Shown: positions 35,335 to 44,428, counted from the first letter of the stretch. The stretch: 64,000 bases of DNA from Halomonas sp. YLGW01 (GCF_014840935.1 NZ_CP062005.1:2728001-2792000), one strand, 5' to 3'. Made by a program: numbers and translations. Notes: generated by a model from the sequence alone, not told the origin.

Positions 35335-36264
35335 ATGACCGAGCGTGATGATCTCAAGGCCTGGGGCGAGCGACTGGGCGAGCGACGTAACGACACCGAG
35401 CAGGTGATCGAGGCCGCCCCCCTGGGCATCGCCATGATCGACCGTAATGGCTATTACGAGCGGGTCAATCCGGCCCTGTGCGCGCTCTATGGCTATCGCC
35501 GCGAGGAACTCGAGGGCAGTCACCTGACGCGGCTGTGCGAGCCCGCCGACCATGCCAGGATCATCGCCCAGCACCGGGCGCTGTTCGAGAGCGATGACCC
35601 GCTGCAACTCAGCGACGAGCGACGCATCATCCACCAGAGCGGTGCGCGTCTCACCGTACTGGTCAACGCGGTGCGCCTCGAGAGTGAGAACGGCCGGCCG
35701 TACAAGGTCAGCTTCGTGCTCGATATCACCGAGCGCAAGCGCATGGAGGAGGAGCTTGAGGCCATGAACGGGCGGCTGACCTATCTAGCCACCCATGATG
35801 ACCTCAGCGGCCTCTACAACCGCCGCGCCGGCCTGGACCGGCTCGGCCAGGAGTGCCACCGCAGCGATCGCTATGGCACGCCACTGTCGCTCGCGATCCT
35901 CGACCTGGATCACTTCAAGGCGGTCAACGACCGCTATGGCCATGCCACCGGTGATCAGGTCCTGCGCGAGGTCAGCGCCTCCTTCGCTGAATGGCTGCGC
36001 GATAGCGACATTCCGGTGCGGCTGGGCGGCGAAGAGTTCCTGCTGATCATGCCGGGTATCGATCCGCATGGCGCCCGGCACGCCGTCGAACGCCTGCAGG
36101 AACGGCTGGCCCAGCGCCTCCTCACCCCCAAGCGCCTGAGCATCACCTTCTCGGCCGGCCTCGCCGCCTACCGGGCACAGCCCCAACAGGCCCTGATGGA
36201 AGAAGCCGACAGGGCTCTGTTTGTCGCCAAGTCGGCGGGGCGCAACCGGGTCGAGACAGCCTGA
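35335..36264 (+). CDS. PAS-GGDEF diguanylate cyclase
   Basis: A 309-residue cytosolic protein. A PAS domain (about 20-135, ending with the typical DITERKRMEEE linker) precedes a GGDEF domain (about 145-305). The active site is intact (GGEEF, 231-235). An RxxD inhibitory site (RDSD, 222-225) lies exactly five residues before it, so product inhibition is expected. It lies 10 bases after the phosphodiesterase gene. One transcript therefore encodes both synthesis and breakdown of c-di-GMP, with PAS as the likely sensor input. Confidence 0.9.
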   Translation: MTERDDLKAWGERLGERRNDTEQVIEAAPLGIAMIDRNGYYERVNPALCALYGYRREELEGSHLTRLCEPADHARIIAQHRALFESDDPLQLSDERRIIHQSGARLTVLVNAVRLESENGRPYKVSFVLDITERKRMEEELEAMNGRLTYLATHDDLSGLYNRRAGLDRLGQECHRSDRYGTPLSLAILDLDHFKAVNDRYGHATGDQVLREVSASFAEWLRDSDIPVRLGGEEFLLIMPGIDPHGARHAVERLQERLAQRLLTPKRLSITFSAGLAAYRAQPQQALMEEADRALFVAKSAGRNRVETA

Positions 36265-36271
36265 ACTCTCG

Positions 36272-37129
36272 TCAGCGCAGCACCCCAACCTCGCGCAGCA
36301 GCGCATGGATCGCCTCGGCGCCGGCCTCCGGAGTGATGTCGGTGAGTACCTGCCCGCCGGCTCCCTCGGCCTTGGCGGCCGCGGCCTTGAAACGCTCCCG
36401 GGCCGAGCTGGCCTTGACGATCTTGAGCCGCTTGGGCCGCTTGCGGGCCGGCTGGACTTCGCCAATGGTCTCCAGGCCATCCGGGCAGGCATCCGCCACC
36501 AGCGACTCGCAGCCGCCACGCCGCGCCGGCCCATAGGCACTCTGGCGTGCCGCGGGCGCAGCACTGTCGACGGTGACGATGGCGGGCAAGCGCACCTTGA
36601 GCCGTCGACGCTGTCCTCGCGGCAGCGCCTGCAGCAGCGTGGCCACGCCCTCCTCGATGGCTTCGACCCCGGCCACCCCCTGCACCAGCGGCCAGCCCAG
36701 CCGCTCCGCGAGCAAATACGGCAGCATGCCAGAGCCCTCGCCCTGCTCGGCCCGCTCACCGGCAATCACCAGCTGCGGCGCCCAGTCCTCCAGCACCTCG
36801 CCCAGGGCCACGCTGACATCGCTGCCGGGCGGCTGATCGAGCAGCGTCAGGGTCTCGAACCCCATGCCCAGGTAGCCGCGCAGGGCGGCTTCGCCGCGCT
36901 CATCCCACTGCCCAGCATGCAAAAGGCGGGTCTGAGCCCCGTGCAGTGACAGCGCCAGCTCCACGCCGCGGGCGTCGCGGTCGGCGCGCCGCTCCCGGGC
37001 GGTCAGCGGGTGGCGTCCGATGGAGACCAGCGCCACCACCTCCAACGCCGGGGTCTCCTGTGAGGAGGCCTGGGCCGCGGCCGGCGACGAGGACCGATGC
37101 CCATCGGGTGCGTGACGATCAGGCGACAT
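36272..37129 (-). CDS. etfB: Electron transfer flavoprotein, beta-type subunit of dimethylglycine catabolism
   Basis: A 285-residue EtfB-family protein that forms a heterodimer with the protein encoded just upstream. It passes electrons from the DgcAB demethylase towards the respiratory chain. Recognisable parts are SIGRHPLTARERRADRDARGVELAL, VLEDWAPQLVIAGERAEQGEGSGMLPYLLAERLGWP and the C-terminal RRLKIVKA segment. The first 25 residues are a low-complexity extension. Its ATG lies inside the etfA reading frame (11-base overlap), so translation is coupled. It is the last gene of the six-gene dgc operon and ends 8 bases from the convergent GGDEF gene. Confidence 0.87.
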   Translation of the reverse strand: MSPDRHAPDGHRSSSPAAAQASSQETPALEVVALVSIGRHPLTARERRADRDARGVELALSLHGAQTRLLHAGQWDERGEAALRGYLGMGFETLTLLDQPPGSDVSVALGEVLEDWAPQLVIAGERAEQGEGSGMLPYLLAERLGWPLVQGVAGVEAIEEGVATLLQALPRGQRRRLKVRLPAIVTVDSAAPAARQSAYGPARRGGCESLVADACPDGLETIGEVQPARKRPKRLKIVKASSARERFKAAAAKAEGAGGQVLTDITPEAGAEAIHALLREVGVLR

Positions 37130-38477
37130 GGCGGGCCTCCTGGCGGGACGAAGATGGGCCGGTGGTGCCTGTCGCGGACGAGGCCGCGACGCCTTGTGGG
37201 GACGTCGCCTCCTCCTCGGGCAATGCCGGATCGCGGCTCACGCGCACCCGCGCGACCAGCGCCGCGAGGATCTCGGCCGCATCGCCGATCACGGCCAGGT
37301 CGGCGCGTTTGATCATGTCACAGCCCGGGTCCAGGTTGATCGCGATCACCTTGTCGCAGGACTGGATACCCTGCAGGTGCTGGATGGCGCCGCTGATGCC
37401 CACCGCGAGATAGACCCGGGCGGTGACCCAGGTGCCGGTGGCGCCGACCTGACGATGGCGCGGCATATGGCCATCGTCGACGGCGACCCGGGATGCCCCC
37501 TCGGTGGCGCCGAGCACCCGAGCGGCCTCGTGGAAGCCATCCCAGTCCCGCACGCCGTTGCCGGCGGAGAGGATGAACTCGGCCTCGGCGAGCGCCACCC
37601 CTGCAGGATCCACCGCCACCGGCCCTAGGTCCTCGATCCGCGAGGCGCCTGCGTCCAGCACCGTAGCGGACCGAGATAGCGCCAGCGGCGTGGCGGCATG
37701 GCGGGTCTCGCTGACCGGCTCGGCGCACTCCTCGAGCGCCAGAACGAGACGCGGCAACGGCCGGATCAGATCCTGTCGACCGGCGGCGGCACGCGCGGTG
37801 CCCAGCCAGCCCAGCGGCGCCTCGTCATCCCGGGCGAGCTGCCACACTCCAGTTGCCGGCCGCTCGCCGAGCCTGGCCGCCAACCGCCGTCCCAGATCGC
37901 CGCCGCCAAGGACCGAGTCCGGCAGCAGCCAGTGCCGCGGCGCCAGTTCCCGCTCGACGGCCTCGAGCAGCACCAGGCGTCGCTCGGGGTCGAAGTCCTC
38001 GAGCGCCTCGAGCTCGAGCAGCCGGTCGGCGCCGGCCTCGGCGAGCGTCTCAGGGCCCGGCCCGAACGTCACCACCGCCACCGCGCCCGGCGTGGCCGGA
38101 TCGGCATCGGCGAGCCGGCGCGCCAACCCCAGCAGGTCCCGGTCATGGGACGACAGGTGCCCGCCGCTCATGTCCGGCACCACCGCGACCAGGAAGGCCG
38201 GCACGGCGATTTCGATCAGCGGCTTGCGTGCGACACCGACGCCGGGGCGGTCCGCCTCCCTCGCGCCCTGCTGGCCTCCGCTGCGATCGATGCGCTTCAC
38301 GCCGTGGGGGCCGAGGAACCCCACCGCCCGCGGATCCTTGCGCTTGAGGCCGTTGGGACCCAGCCACTCGCTGGGCGAGGCTCCCCCTAAAGTCGCCAGC
38401 ACTTCCAGATGCAAGGGGTGCAGGCGATTCCGGGTGATCCACTCCTGACGCGGATCGCGACGCTTGATCTCGCTCAT
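37119..38477 (-). CDS. etfA: Electron transfer flavoprotein, alpha-type subunit of dimethylglycine catabolism
   Basis: A 452-residue EtfA-family protein with the C-terminal FAD domain (LSAGNGVRDWDGF, ATGTWVTARVYLAVGISGAIQHLQG, IAINLDPGCDMIKRADLAVIGD). It is much longer than typical EtfA (about 310), because about 100 residues precede the family core. This extension includes the near-repeat LGPNGLKRKDP / LGPHGVKRID. The Pseudomonas dgc-linked homologue is also long, as I recall. ATG at 38477 overlaps the dgcB stop by one base (TGATG) and GGAGG lies 7 bases before it. Confidence 0.88.
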   Translation of the reverse strand: MSEIKRRDPRQEWITRNRLHPLHLEVLATLGGASPSEWLGPNGLKRKDPRAVGFLGPHGVKRIDRSGGQQGAREADRPGVGVARKPLIEIAVPAFLVAVVPDMSGGHLSSHDRDLLGLARRLADADPATPGAVAVVTFGPGPETLAEAGADRLLELEALEDFDPERRLVLLEAVERELAPRHWLLPDSVLGGGDLGRRLAARLGERPATGVWQLARDDEAPLGWLGTARAAAGRQDLIRPLPRLVLALEECAEPVSETRHAATPLALSRSATVLDAGASRIEDLGPVAVDPAGVALAEAEFILSAGNGVRDWDGFHEAARVLGATEGASRVAVDDGHMPRHRQVGATGTWVTARVYLAVGISGAIQHLQGIQSCDKVIAINLDPGCDMIKRADLAVIGDAAEILAALVARVRVSRDPALPEEEATSPQGVAASSATGTTGPSSSRQEARHVA

Positions 38478-40492
38478 CACATCACCTCCACGGTCTGGTG
38501 CCGCTGCGACGGTGCCTCGCCACTGGGGAGTACCTCCGCCAGGGCATCGGCCACCAGCTCGGCGATATCGCGTACCTCGGCGGTCGCGTCCACCACCCCC
38601 TCCAGCATGGCGGTGCACTGCGGGCAGCTCACGGCCACCAGCTCGGCGCCGGTCTCGCCGACATCCTGCATGCGCATGTCGGGAATCCGCTGCTTGCCGG
38701 GCACGTCGGTGATCGGCGCCCCGCCGCCGCCGCCACAGCAGCGTGAGCGGAAGCCCGAGCGGGCCATCTCGACGACCTCGATGCCGAGAGCCTTGAGCAC
38801 CCGGCGCGGCGCCTCGAACTCGCCGTTGTAACGACCGAGATAACAGGGATCGTGATAGGTCACGCGACCACCCCTCCAGGGCGCGAAGGAAAGCCGACCG
38901 ATGTCATACAGCTCGGCGATGAAGGTCGAGTGATGCTGAACCCGGTAGTCGCCCCCCAGCGCCCCGTACTCGTTGCCCAGTACATGGAAGCTGTGGGGGT
39001 CGCAGGTGACGATGCGCCGGAAACGATACTTGGAGAGCGTGGCGATGTTGCGGCGGGCCAATGACTGGAAGGTGGCCTCGTCGCCCAGACGCCTGGCCAC
39101 GTCGCCGCTGTCGCGTTCCTCATCGCCGAGCACCGCGAAGTCCACCTCGGCTGAGCGCAGCACCTTCACCAGGGCGCGCAGGGTGCGCTGGTTGCGCATG
39201 TCGAAGGCGCCATCGCCTAGCCACAGCAGCACCTCGGCCTCGTCCACCTCACTCATTTGCGGCAGGTTCAGATCCGCCGCCCAGTGAAGACGCGAGCCGG
39301 GGGCGAAGCCGCCGGGATTGTCGGTGGCGATCAGGTTGTCGAGCACCTCGGCGCCCTTGCCCGGGGTGTTGCCGTGCTCCAGGGTCAGGAAGCGGCGCAT
39401 ATCGACGATGGCATCGACGTGCTCGATCATCATCGGGCATTCCTCGACGCAGGCCCGGCAGGTGGTGCAGGACCACAGGGTTTCGGCGTCCACCAGGGCC
39501 TTTCCTTCGCGAGCCACGATGGGTCCATGGGGGTTACCCTGATGCTCGCCCGGCGAATTTCCCTCACGCCCTTGTGAAGGGTGGGGACTGCCGGCATAAG
39601 CGGCGTCGCTGCCACCGGTCATGCCGATCACCATGTCCTGGATCAGCTTCTTGGGGTTGAGCGGCTGCCCGGCGGCGAAGGCCGGGCAGACCGCCTCGCA
39701 ACGCCCGCACTGTACGCAGGCATCGAAGCCCAGCCGCTGGGTCCAGATGAAGTCGGCCGGGGTCTCGACGCCGAGCTTGGCGGTCGGATCGTCGAGATCC
39801 AGCGGCTTGAGGCCGGTGGAGCGCACGCCCTCGCCCCGGGCGCTGGAGAAGCGCTCGCCGCGGCGGTGGAAGGCCAGATGCAGGGCGCCGGCGAAGGCGT
39901 GCTTCATCGGCCCGCCCCAGGTCATTCCGAGGAGAAGCTCGGCGAGGCCCCAGACGATGCCGGCGGCCAGCACCAGCCCCAGCAGCCAGCCACCCCATTC
40001 TGTCAACACGGCCGCCGGAACGACGCCGACCACCGGCAGGGTGATCAGGAAGAAGCTCAGCGAGAAGGCCATCAGGCTCTTCGGCAGGCGCTGAAAGGCG
40101 CCCCTGGAGAGCCGGGCCGGCGGACGGCGGCGCCGGCGCGCCACGAAGAGGCTGCCAACGAACATGGTGCCGCTGGCTACCAGCAGCGGCCCGCCGAGCC
40201 AGGGGCTGTCGAGCCCCAGGCCATGCACCGGCACCGCCAGCAGCATGGCGGCAACGAAGCCGCCGGCGGTGGCGACGTGGGTATGGGCGATGTAGCGGTC
40301 GCGGGCCACTACATGGTGCAGGTCGACCATGTAGCGCCGGGGCACGGTCGACAGGGCCCGCAGCACGCCGCTAAGCCCCAGGGGCGGGCCCTCCCGGCGG
40401 CCCTGGCGCCACAGGCGTATGCGGCGCACCGCCCCGATCCCCGCCAGCACCAGCGCGGAGAAAAGCAGTATCGGCAGGAGGGTATCGAGCAT
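38477..40492 (-). CDS. dgcB: Dimethylglycine demethylase subunit DgcB (iron-sulfur membrane protein)
   Basis: A 671-residue protein: N-terminal membrane domain (about five helices, residues 5-250), then two 4Fe-4S motifs (CVQCGRCEAVCPAF and CTTCRACVEECPMM), then paired CCG domains (TYHDPCYLGRYNGEFEAPR, FRSRCCGGGGGAP). With DgcA it demethylates dimethylglycine to sarcosine and delivers electrons to the EtfAB pair encoded next. ATG at 40492 is preceded by GAGGTGAG. The frame is open to 40672, but that part overlaps dgcA and is not conserved in character. An insert rich in Ser, Gly and Pro lies between the two Fe-S motifs. Confidence 0.9.
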   Translation of the reverse strand: MLDTLLPILLFSALVLAGIGAVRRIRLWRQGRREGPPLGLSGVLRALSTVPRRYMVDLHHVVARDRYIAHTHVATAGGFVAAMLLAVPVHGLGLDSPWLGGPLLVASGTMFVGSLFVARRRRRPPARLSRGAFQRLPKSLMAFSLSFFLITLPVVGVVPAAVLTEWGGWLLGLVLAAGIVWGLAELLLGMTWGGPMKHAFAGALHLAFHRRGERFSSARGEGVRSTGLKPLDLDDPTAKLGVETPADFIWTQRLGFDACVQCGRCEAVCPAFAAGQPLNPKKLIQDMVIGMTGGSDAAYAGSPHPSQGREGNSPGEHQGNPHGPIVAREGKALVDAETLWSCTTCRACVEECPMMIEHVDAIVDMRRFLTLEHGNTPGKGAEVLDNLIATDNPGGFAPGSRLHWAADLNLPQMSEVDEAEVLLWLGDGAFDMRNQRTLRALVKVLRSAEVDFAVLGDEERDSGDVARRLGDEATFQSLARRNIATLSKYRFRRIVTCDPHSFHVLGNEYGALGGDYRVQHHSTFIAELYDIGRLSFAPWRGGRVTYHDPCYLGRYNGEFEAPRRVLKALGIEVVEMARSGFRSRCCGGGGGAPITDVPGKQRIPDMRMQDVGETGAELVAVSCPQCTAMLEGVVDATAEVRDIAELVADALAEVLPSGEAPSQRHQTVEVM

Positions 40493-40559
40493 CTCGCTCA
40501 CCTCGCTATCGTGACGTTGAGATCGGCGTGGCTTGAGGCGGAAGGACCGACTCGGGCGC

Positions 40560-42659
40560 CTAAAAGTCCTTGCACAGCCGAAGGGCGTCGTAGATCGCCG
40601 CATGAATGTTGCGGGGCGCGTTGCAGTCCCCCAGCCGGAACAGCAGGAAGTCGCCGCCCGCGCGCTCTTCATCGAGCCGGCTCAGACAGGGCTGCGGCTG
40701 GATGGCATAGAGCGCCTCGATGTCGATCTGCCCCTTGTTCAGCGATTGCGGCTTGAGGGCGTAGTAGAGCGCCTCGTCGGGGCGCACGCCGTTCTCGACC
40801 ACCACCTGATCGACCACCCGTTCCTCCTGAACGCCGGTGTACTCGTTCTCGAGCACCGCCACCAGGGACTCGCCCTCCCGGTAGACCCTATGCAGCGCCA
40901 GGTCGGAGGTCATGATCACCTCCTTCTCGTAGAGGCTGCGGTAGTAGGTCGGGAAGGTGGTGCCGCCCACCGCGGCGCCGGGCTTGATGTCGTCGGTGAC
41001 GATCTCGACCCTGGCGCCCTTGTCGGCGAGGAAGTCCGCCGCCGAGACCCCGGCGAACTCGCAGATGGCGTCATAGATCAGCACGTTCTTGCCCGGCGCG
41101 ACCCGACCCTCGAGAATGTCCCAGGTGGAGACGACCAGGCTCTCGCCGTTCTCGTCATCGTCCGTCGCGACATGGCCCCAGGCGGGGACCTGTTCGAGGA
41201 AGGGGCGGCCACCCACGGCGAGGATCACGATATCCGCGCGCAGGTCATGAAGGGTCGCCTCATCGGCTCGGGTACCCAGGCGCAGGTCGACCCCGAGGCG
41301 ATCCAGCTCGAGCTGAAACCAGCGGGTGATGCCGGCGATCTGGTCGCGCTGCGGCGCCTTGGCGGCGATGGTGATCTGGCCGCCGAGCGCCTCCCTGGCC
41401 TCGAACAGGGTCACCTCGTGGCCCCGCTCGGCACTGACTCGGGCGGCCTCCATGCCGGCGGGCCCGCCGCCGACCACCACCACCCGGCGCCGGGGCCCCT
41501 CGCTCTTGTCGATGATATGCGGCAGGCCCAGGTACTCCCGGGAGGTGGCGGCGTTCTGGATGCACAGCACGTCGAGGCCTTGATACTGGCGGTCGATGCA
41601 GTAGTTGGCGCCGACGCACTGCTTGATCTGGTCGATCTGGCCCATCTTGATCTTGGCGATCAGGTGAGGGTCGGCGATGTGGGCGCGGGTCATACCGACC
41701 AGGTCCACGTAACCCCCCTCGAGGATGCGTTGCGCCTGATTGGGGTCCTTGATGTTCTGGGCGTGGATCACCGGGACCGAGACCACTTCCTTGATGCCCG
41801 CTGCCAGGTGCAGGAAGGGCTCCGGCGGGTAGGACATGTTGGGGATGACATTGGCGAGGCTGTTGTGGGTGTCGCAGCCCGAGCCGACCACGCCGAAGAA
41901 GTCCACCTGGCCGGTGGCATCGTAGTAGGCGGCGATCTGCTTCATGTCCTCATGGGTCAGACCATCCGGATGGAACTCGTCGCCGCAGATGCGCATGCCG
42001 ACCACGAAGTCGTCACCGACCTCGGCGCGCACCGCCTTGAGCACCTCCAGGCCGAACTTCATGCGACCCTCGAAGCTGCCGCCCCACTCGTCGGTCCGCT
42101 TGTTGACCCGCGGGCTCCAGAACTGGTCAATCAGGTGCTGGTGCACGGCGGACAATTCGACGCCATCCAGGCCACCCTCCTTGGCCCGGCGCGCCGCCTG
42201 GGCGAAGTCACCGATGATGCGCCAGATCTCCTCTTCCTCGATGGTCTTGCAGGTCGATCGATGCACCGGCTCACGGATGCCGGAGGGCGACATCAGGCTC
42301 GGCCAGTCGTGGCCGTCCCAGCGCGAGCGCCGGCCCATATGAGTGATCTGGATCATGATCTTGCCGCCGTGCTCGTGCACGGCATCGGCGAGGTTCTGGA
42401 AGTGCGGGATGATCCGGTCGGTCGAGAGATTCACCGAGCTCCACCAGGCCTGGGGGCTGTCAATGGAGACCACCGAGGAGCCGCCGCAGATGGCGAGGCC
42501 GCAACCGCCCTTGGCCTTCTCCTCGTAGTAGCGGACGTAGCGCTCGGTGGTCATGCCGCCGTCGGTGGCATAGACCTCGGCATGGGCGGTGCTGACGACG
42601 CGATTGCGGATGGTCAGCTTGCCGATCTGGATCGGCTCGAAGAGTGCGTCGAATGCCAT
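40560..42659 (-). CDS. dgcA: Dimethylglycine demethylase subunit DgcA (flavoenzyme, old yellow enzyme/dienoyl-CoA reductase type)
   Basis: A 699-residue flavoprotein. An N-terminal TIM barrel of the NADH:flavin oxidoreductase family (about 1-360), then a 4Fe-4S segment (CVGANYCI...LCIQN), then an FAD/NAD domain (VVVVGGGPAGMEAARVSAERG near 390) and a second nucleotide site. It resembles trimethylamine and histamine dehydrogenases. With DgcB it converts dimethylglycine to sarcosine plus formaldehyde. The gene lies 12 bases after the DUF5943 gene and 67 bases before dgcB. Confidence 0.92.
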   Translation of the reverse strand: MAFDALFEPIQIGKLTIRNRVVSTAHAEVYATDGGMTTERYVRYYEEKAKGGCGLAICGGSSVVSIDSPQAWWSSVNLSTDRIIPHFQNLADAVHEHGGKIMIQITHMGRRSRWDGHDWPSLMSPSGIREPVHRSTCKTIEEEEIWRIIGDFAQAARRAKEGGLDGVELSAVHQHLIDQFWSPRVNKRTDEWGGSFEGRMKFGLEVLKAVRAEVGDDFVVGMRICGDEFHPDGLTHEDMKQIAAYYDATGQVDFFGVVGSGCDTHNSLANVIPNMSYPPEPFLHLAAGIKEVVSVPVIHAQNIKDPNQAQRILEGGYVDLVGMTRAHIADPHLIAKIKMGQIDQIKQCVGANYCIDRQYQGLDVLCIQNAATSREYLGLPHIIDKSEGPRRRVVVVGGGPAGMEAARVSAERGHEVTLFEAREALGGQITIAAKAPQRDQIAGITRWFQLELDRLGVDLRLGTRADEATLHDLRADIVILAVGGRPFLEQVPAWGHVATDDDENGESLVVSTWDILEGRVAPGKNVLIYDAICEFAGVSAADFLADKGARVEIVTDDIKPGAAVGGTTFPTYYRSLYEKEVIMTSDLALHRVYREGESLVAVLENEYTGVQEERVVDQVVVENGVRPDEALYYALKPQSLNKGQIDIEALYAIQPQPCLSRLDEERAGGDFLLFRLGDCNAPRNIHAAIYDALRLCKDF

Positions 42660-42671
42660 GGTGGTGACTCC

Positions 42672-43325
42672 TCAGACCCGGGGATTGTCGAGCGAACGGG
42701 AAGCGAGCGGCCGGGTGACGAAGACGCCCACCTCGCAGCCATCCTCGGCCGCGCTCTGGACCTGCTCGGCGACGGTGCGCAGGGCGCTGCCGCGGGCGTC
42801 GAGGATCTGATTCATGGCGCCGGCGAACCAGCCGGTGAACATGTACTCGACCCGGCGCCCGACCTTGCCGAGCTGATAGACGAAGGCGCTGTGCTCGAGG
42901 CGCACGCGGCAGGTGCCGGCGCCCAGATCGATGGCCTCGATGATGAACCTGCCCCAGCCACGCTGGGACAGGCGGGTCATGTAATGCGTGAACACCGCCT
43001 CGCCTGTGATGCCATGCAACGCGGCCTCCTGCTCGCACCAGTGCCAGGCGCTCTTATAGCCGGCGTGATAGAGGATCTCGGCGTACTGCTCCGCCCCCAG
43101 CGCCTCCTCCACCGCCACGTGATTGTTGATGAAGAAGTGCCGGGGCACGTAGAGCATCGGCAGGGCGTCGGAGGTCCAGACGCCGGTCTCGGCATCCACC
43201 TCGATCGGCAGTTCGGGGGCCAACTTGATCACGGTCGGTTCCTCTGGGAGCTCTGAGGGCATTGTTGTTATCGAATCGGGGATGGTCGTCGCGGCGCTCG
43301 CGCTATTCGAAGCAGCCTTGAGCAT
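42672..43325 (-). CDS. DUF5943 protein of the dimethylglycine operon
   Basis: A 217-residue protein of unknown function that I associate with betaine-catabolism loci in Pseudomonas, between the dipeptidase gene and dgcA. The core (about 40-200) resembles V4R/heme-NO-like small-ligand domains in layout (YAEILYHAGYKSAWHWCEQEAALHG; GTCRVRLEHSAFVYQLG; CEVGVFVTRPL). This fold assignment is tentative. The ATG at 43325 shares one base with the upstream stop (TGATG). An in-frame ATG at 43262 would remove a low-complexity N-terminus but has no binding site. Conservation in the operon implies a role in demethylation, perhaps assembly or sensing. Confidence 0.75.
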   Translation of the reverse strand: MLKAASNSASAATTIPDSITTMPSELPEEPTVIKLAPELPIEVDAETGVWTSDALPMLYVPRHFFINNHVAVEEALGAEQYAEILYHAGYKSAWHWCEQEAALHGITGEAVFTHYMTRLSQRGWGRFIIEAIDLGAGTCRVRLEHSAFVYQLGKVGRRVEYMFTGWFAGAMNQILDARGSALRTVAEQVQSAAEDGCEVGVFVTRPLASRSLDNPRV

Positions 43326-44302
43326 CAGGCGCCCCAGACGTCCTTGAGGGTGCGTAACCAGTTCTCGCCCATGATCTTGCGCACCTGACGCTCGCTCATG
43401 CCGCGGCGCAAGAGCGCCTCGGTGAGGTTGGGGAATTCGCCGATGGTGCGGATCCCCTCGGGATTGATGATCTCGCCGAAGCGAGTCAGGCGGCGCGCAT
43501 AGCCCTTGTCGTGGGTCAGCCACTCGAAGAAGTCCTGGCCATGGCCCTGGGTGAAGTCGGTACCGATGCCGATAGCGTCCTCGCCGACCAGGTTCATCAC
43601 GTACTCGATGGCCTCGACGTAGTCGTCGACGGTGGCGTCGACCCCGGCGCGCAGGAAGGGGGTGAACATGGTCACGCCGACGAAGCCGCCGTGCTCGGCG
43701 ATGAACCTGAGCTCCGCATCGGACTTGTTGCGCGGATGCTCCTTGAGTCCCGAGGGCAGGCAGTGGGAGTAGCAGACCGGCTTGCCGGACTCGAGGATGA
43801 CCTCCTCGGAGGTCTTGCCACCGACATGGGACAGGTCGCACATGATGCCGACCCGGTTCATCTCGGCGACCACCTCGCGGCCGAAGCCCGACAGGCCGCC
43901 GTCGCGCTCGTAGCAACCGGTACCGACCAGGTTCTGGGTGTTGTAGCAGAGCTGGACGATGCCCACGCCAAGCTGCTTGAAGATCTCGACGTAGCCGAGC
44001 TGATCCTCGAAGGCATGGGCATTCTGGAAGCCGTAGATGATGCCGGTCTTGCCCGCTTCCTTGGCGCGGGTGATGTCGGCGGTGGTGCGCACCGGGCGTA
44101 CCAGATCGCGGCACTCGGCCATCAGGCCATTGGAGCGCACGATGTTGTCGACGGTGGCCTGGAAGCCTTCCCAGACGGACACGGTGCAGTTGGCCGCGGT
44201 CAGGCCGCCCTTGCGCATGTCCTCGAACAGCGCACGGCTCCACTTGGCGATGACGAGGCCATCGATGACGATGGCGTCCTGGTGCAGCTCGAAGGGGGTC
44301 AT
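43325..44302 (-). CDS. Membrane-dipeptidase (M19) family protein of the dimethylglycine operon, metal site altered
   Basis: A 325-residue M19-fold amidohydrolase. Retained features are CDLSHVGGKTSEEVI (one zinc His), PVCYSHC (second His) and IGTDFTQG (catalytic Asp). The canonical N-terminal H-x-D pair is replaced by DGLVIAKW, and the bridging Glu region reads GFQNAHAF. Three of the five zinc ligands known from renal dipeptidase therefore seem missing. It is unlikely to be an ordinary dipeptidase. ATG at 44302 follows GGGAG by 8 bases. It is the first gene of the six-gene operon and overlaps the next by one base. Confidence 0.8.
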   Translation of the reverse strand: MTPFELHQDAIVIDGLVIAKWSRALFEDMRKGGLTAANCTVSVWEGFQATVDNIVRSNGLMAECRDLVRPVRTTADITRAKEAGKTGIIYGFQNAHAFEDQLGYVEIFKQLGVGIVQLCYNTQNLVGTGCYERDGGLSGFGREVVAEMNRVGIMCDLSHVGGKTSEEVILESGKPVCYSHCLPSGLKEHPRNKSDAELRFIAEHGGFVGVTMFTPFLRAGVDATVDDYVEAIEYVMNLVGEDAIGIGTDFTQGHGQDFFEWLTHDKGYARRLTRFGEIINPEGIRTIGEFPNLTEALLRRGMSERQVRKIMGENWLRTLKDVWGA

Positions 44303-44428
44303 GAGCGTGGCTCCCGGCAAGAAGATGACTTGCCGGCAGCATAGCTCCGGGGCTTCGCCGCCCGTCGCTTGGAAGCGACCGGGAGTATCCCAAAAGCGTC
44401 AGCGCTGTCGTGCTCGCGATATCGGTGC

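Noticed and set aside
40533-43256. Open frame of 907 codons on the plus strand
   Set aside because: It is antisense to dgcA and the DUF5943 gene, with no start signal and Asp/His/Gly-rich composition typical of a mirror frame.
44302-44320. Upstream TTG start for the dipeptidase homologue
   Set aside because: The ATG at 44302 has GGGAG at ideal distance. The TTG has none.
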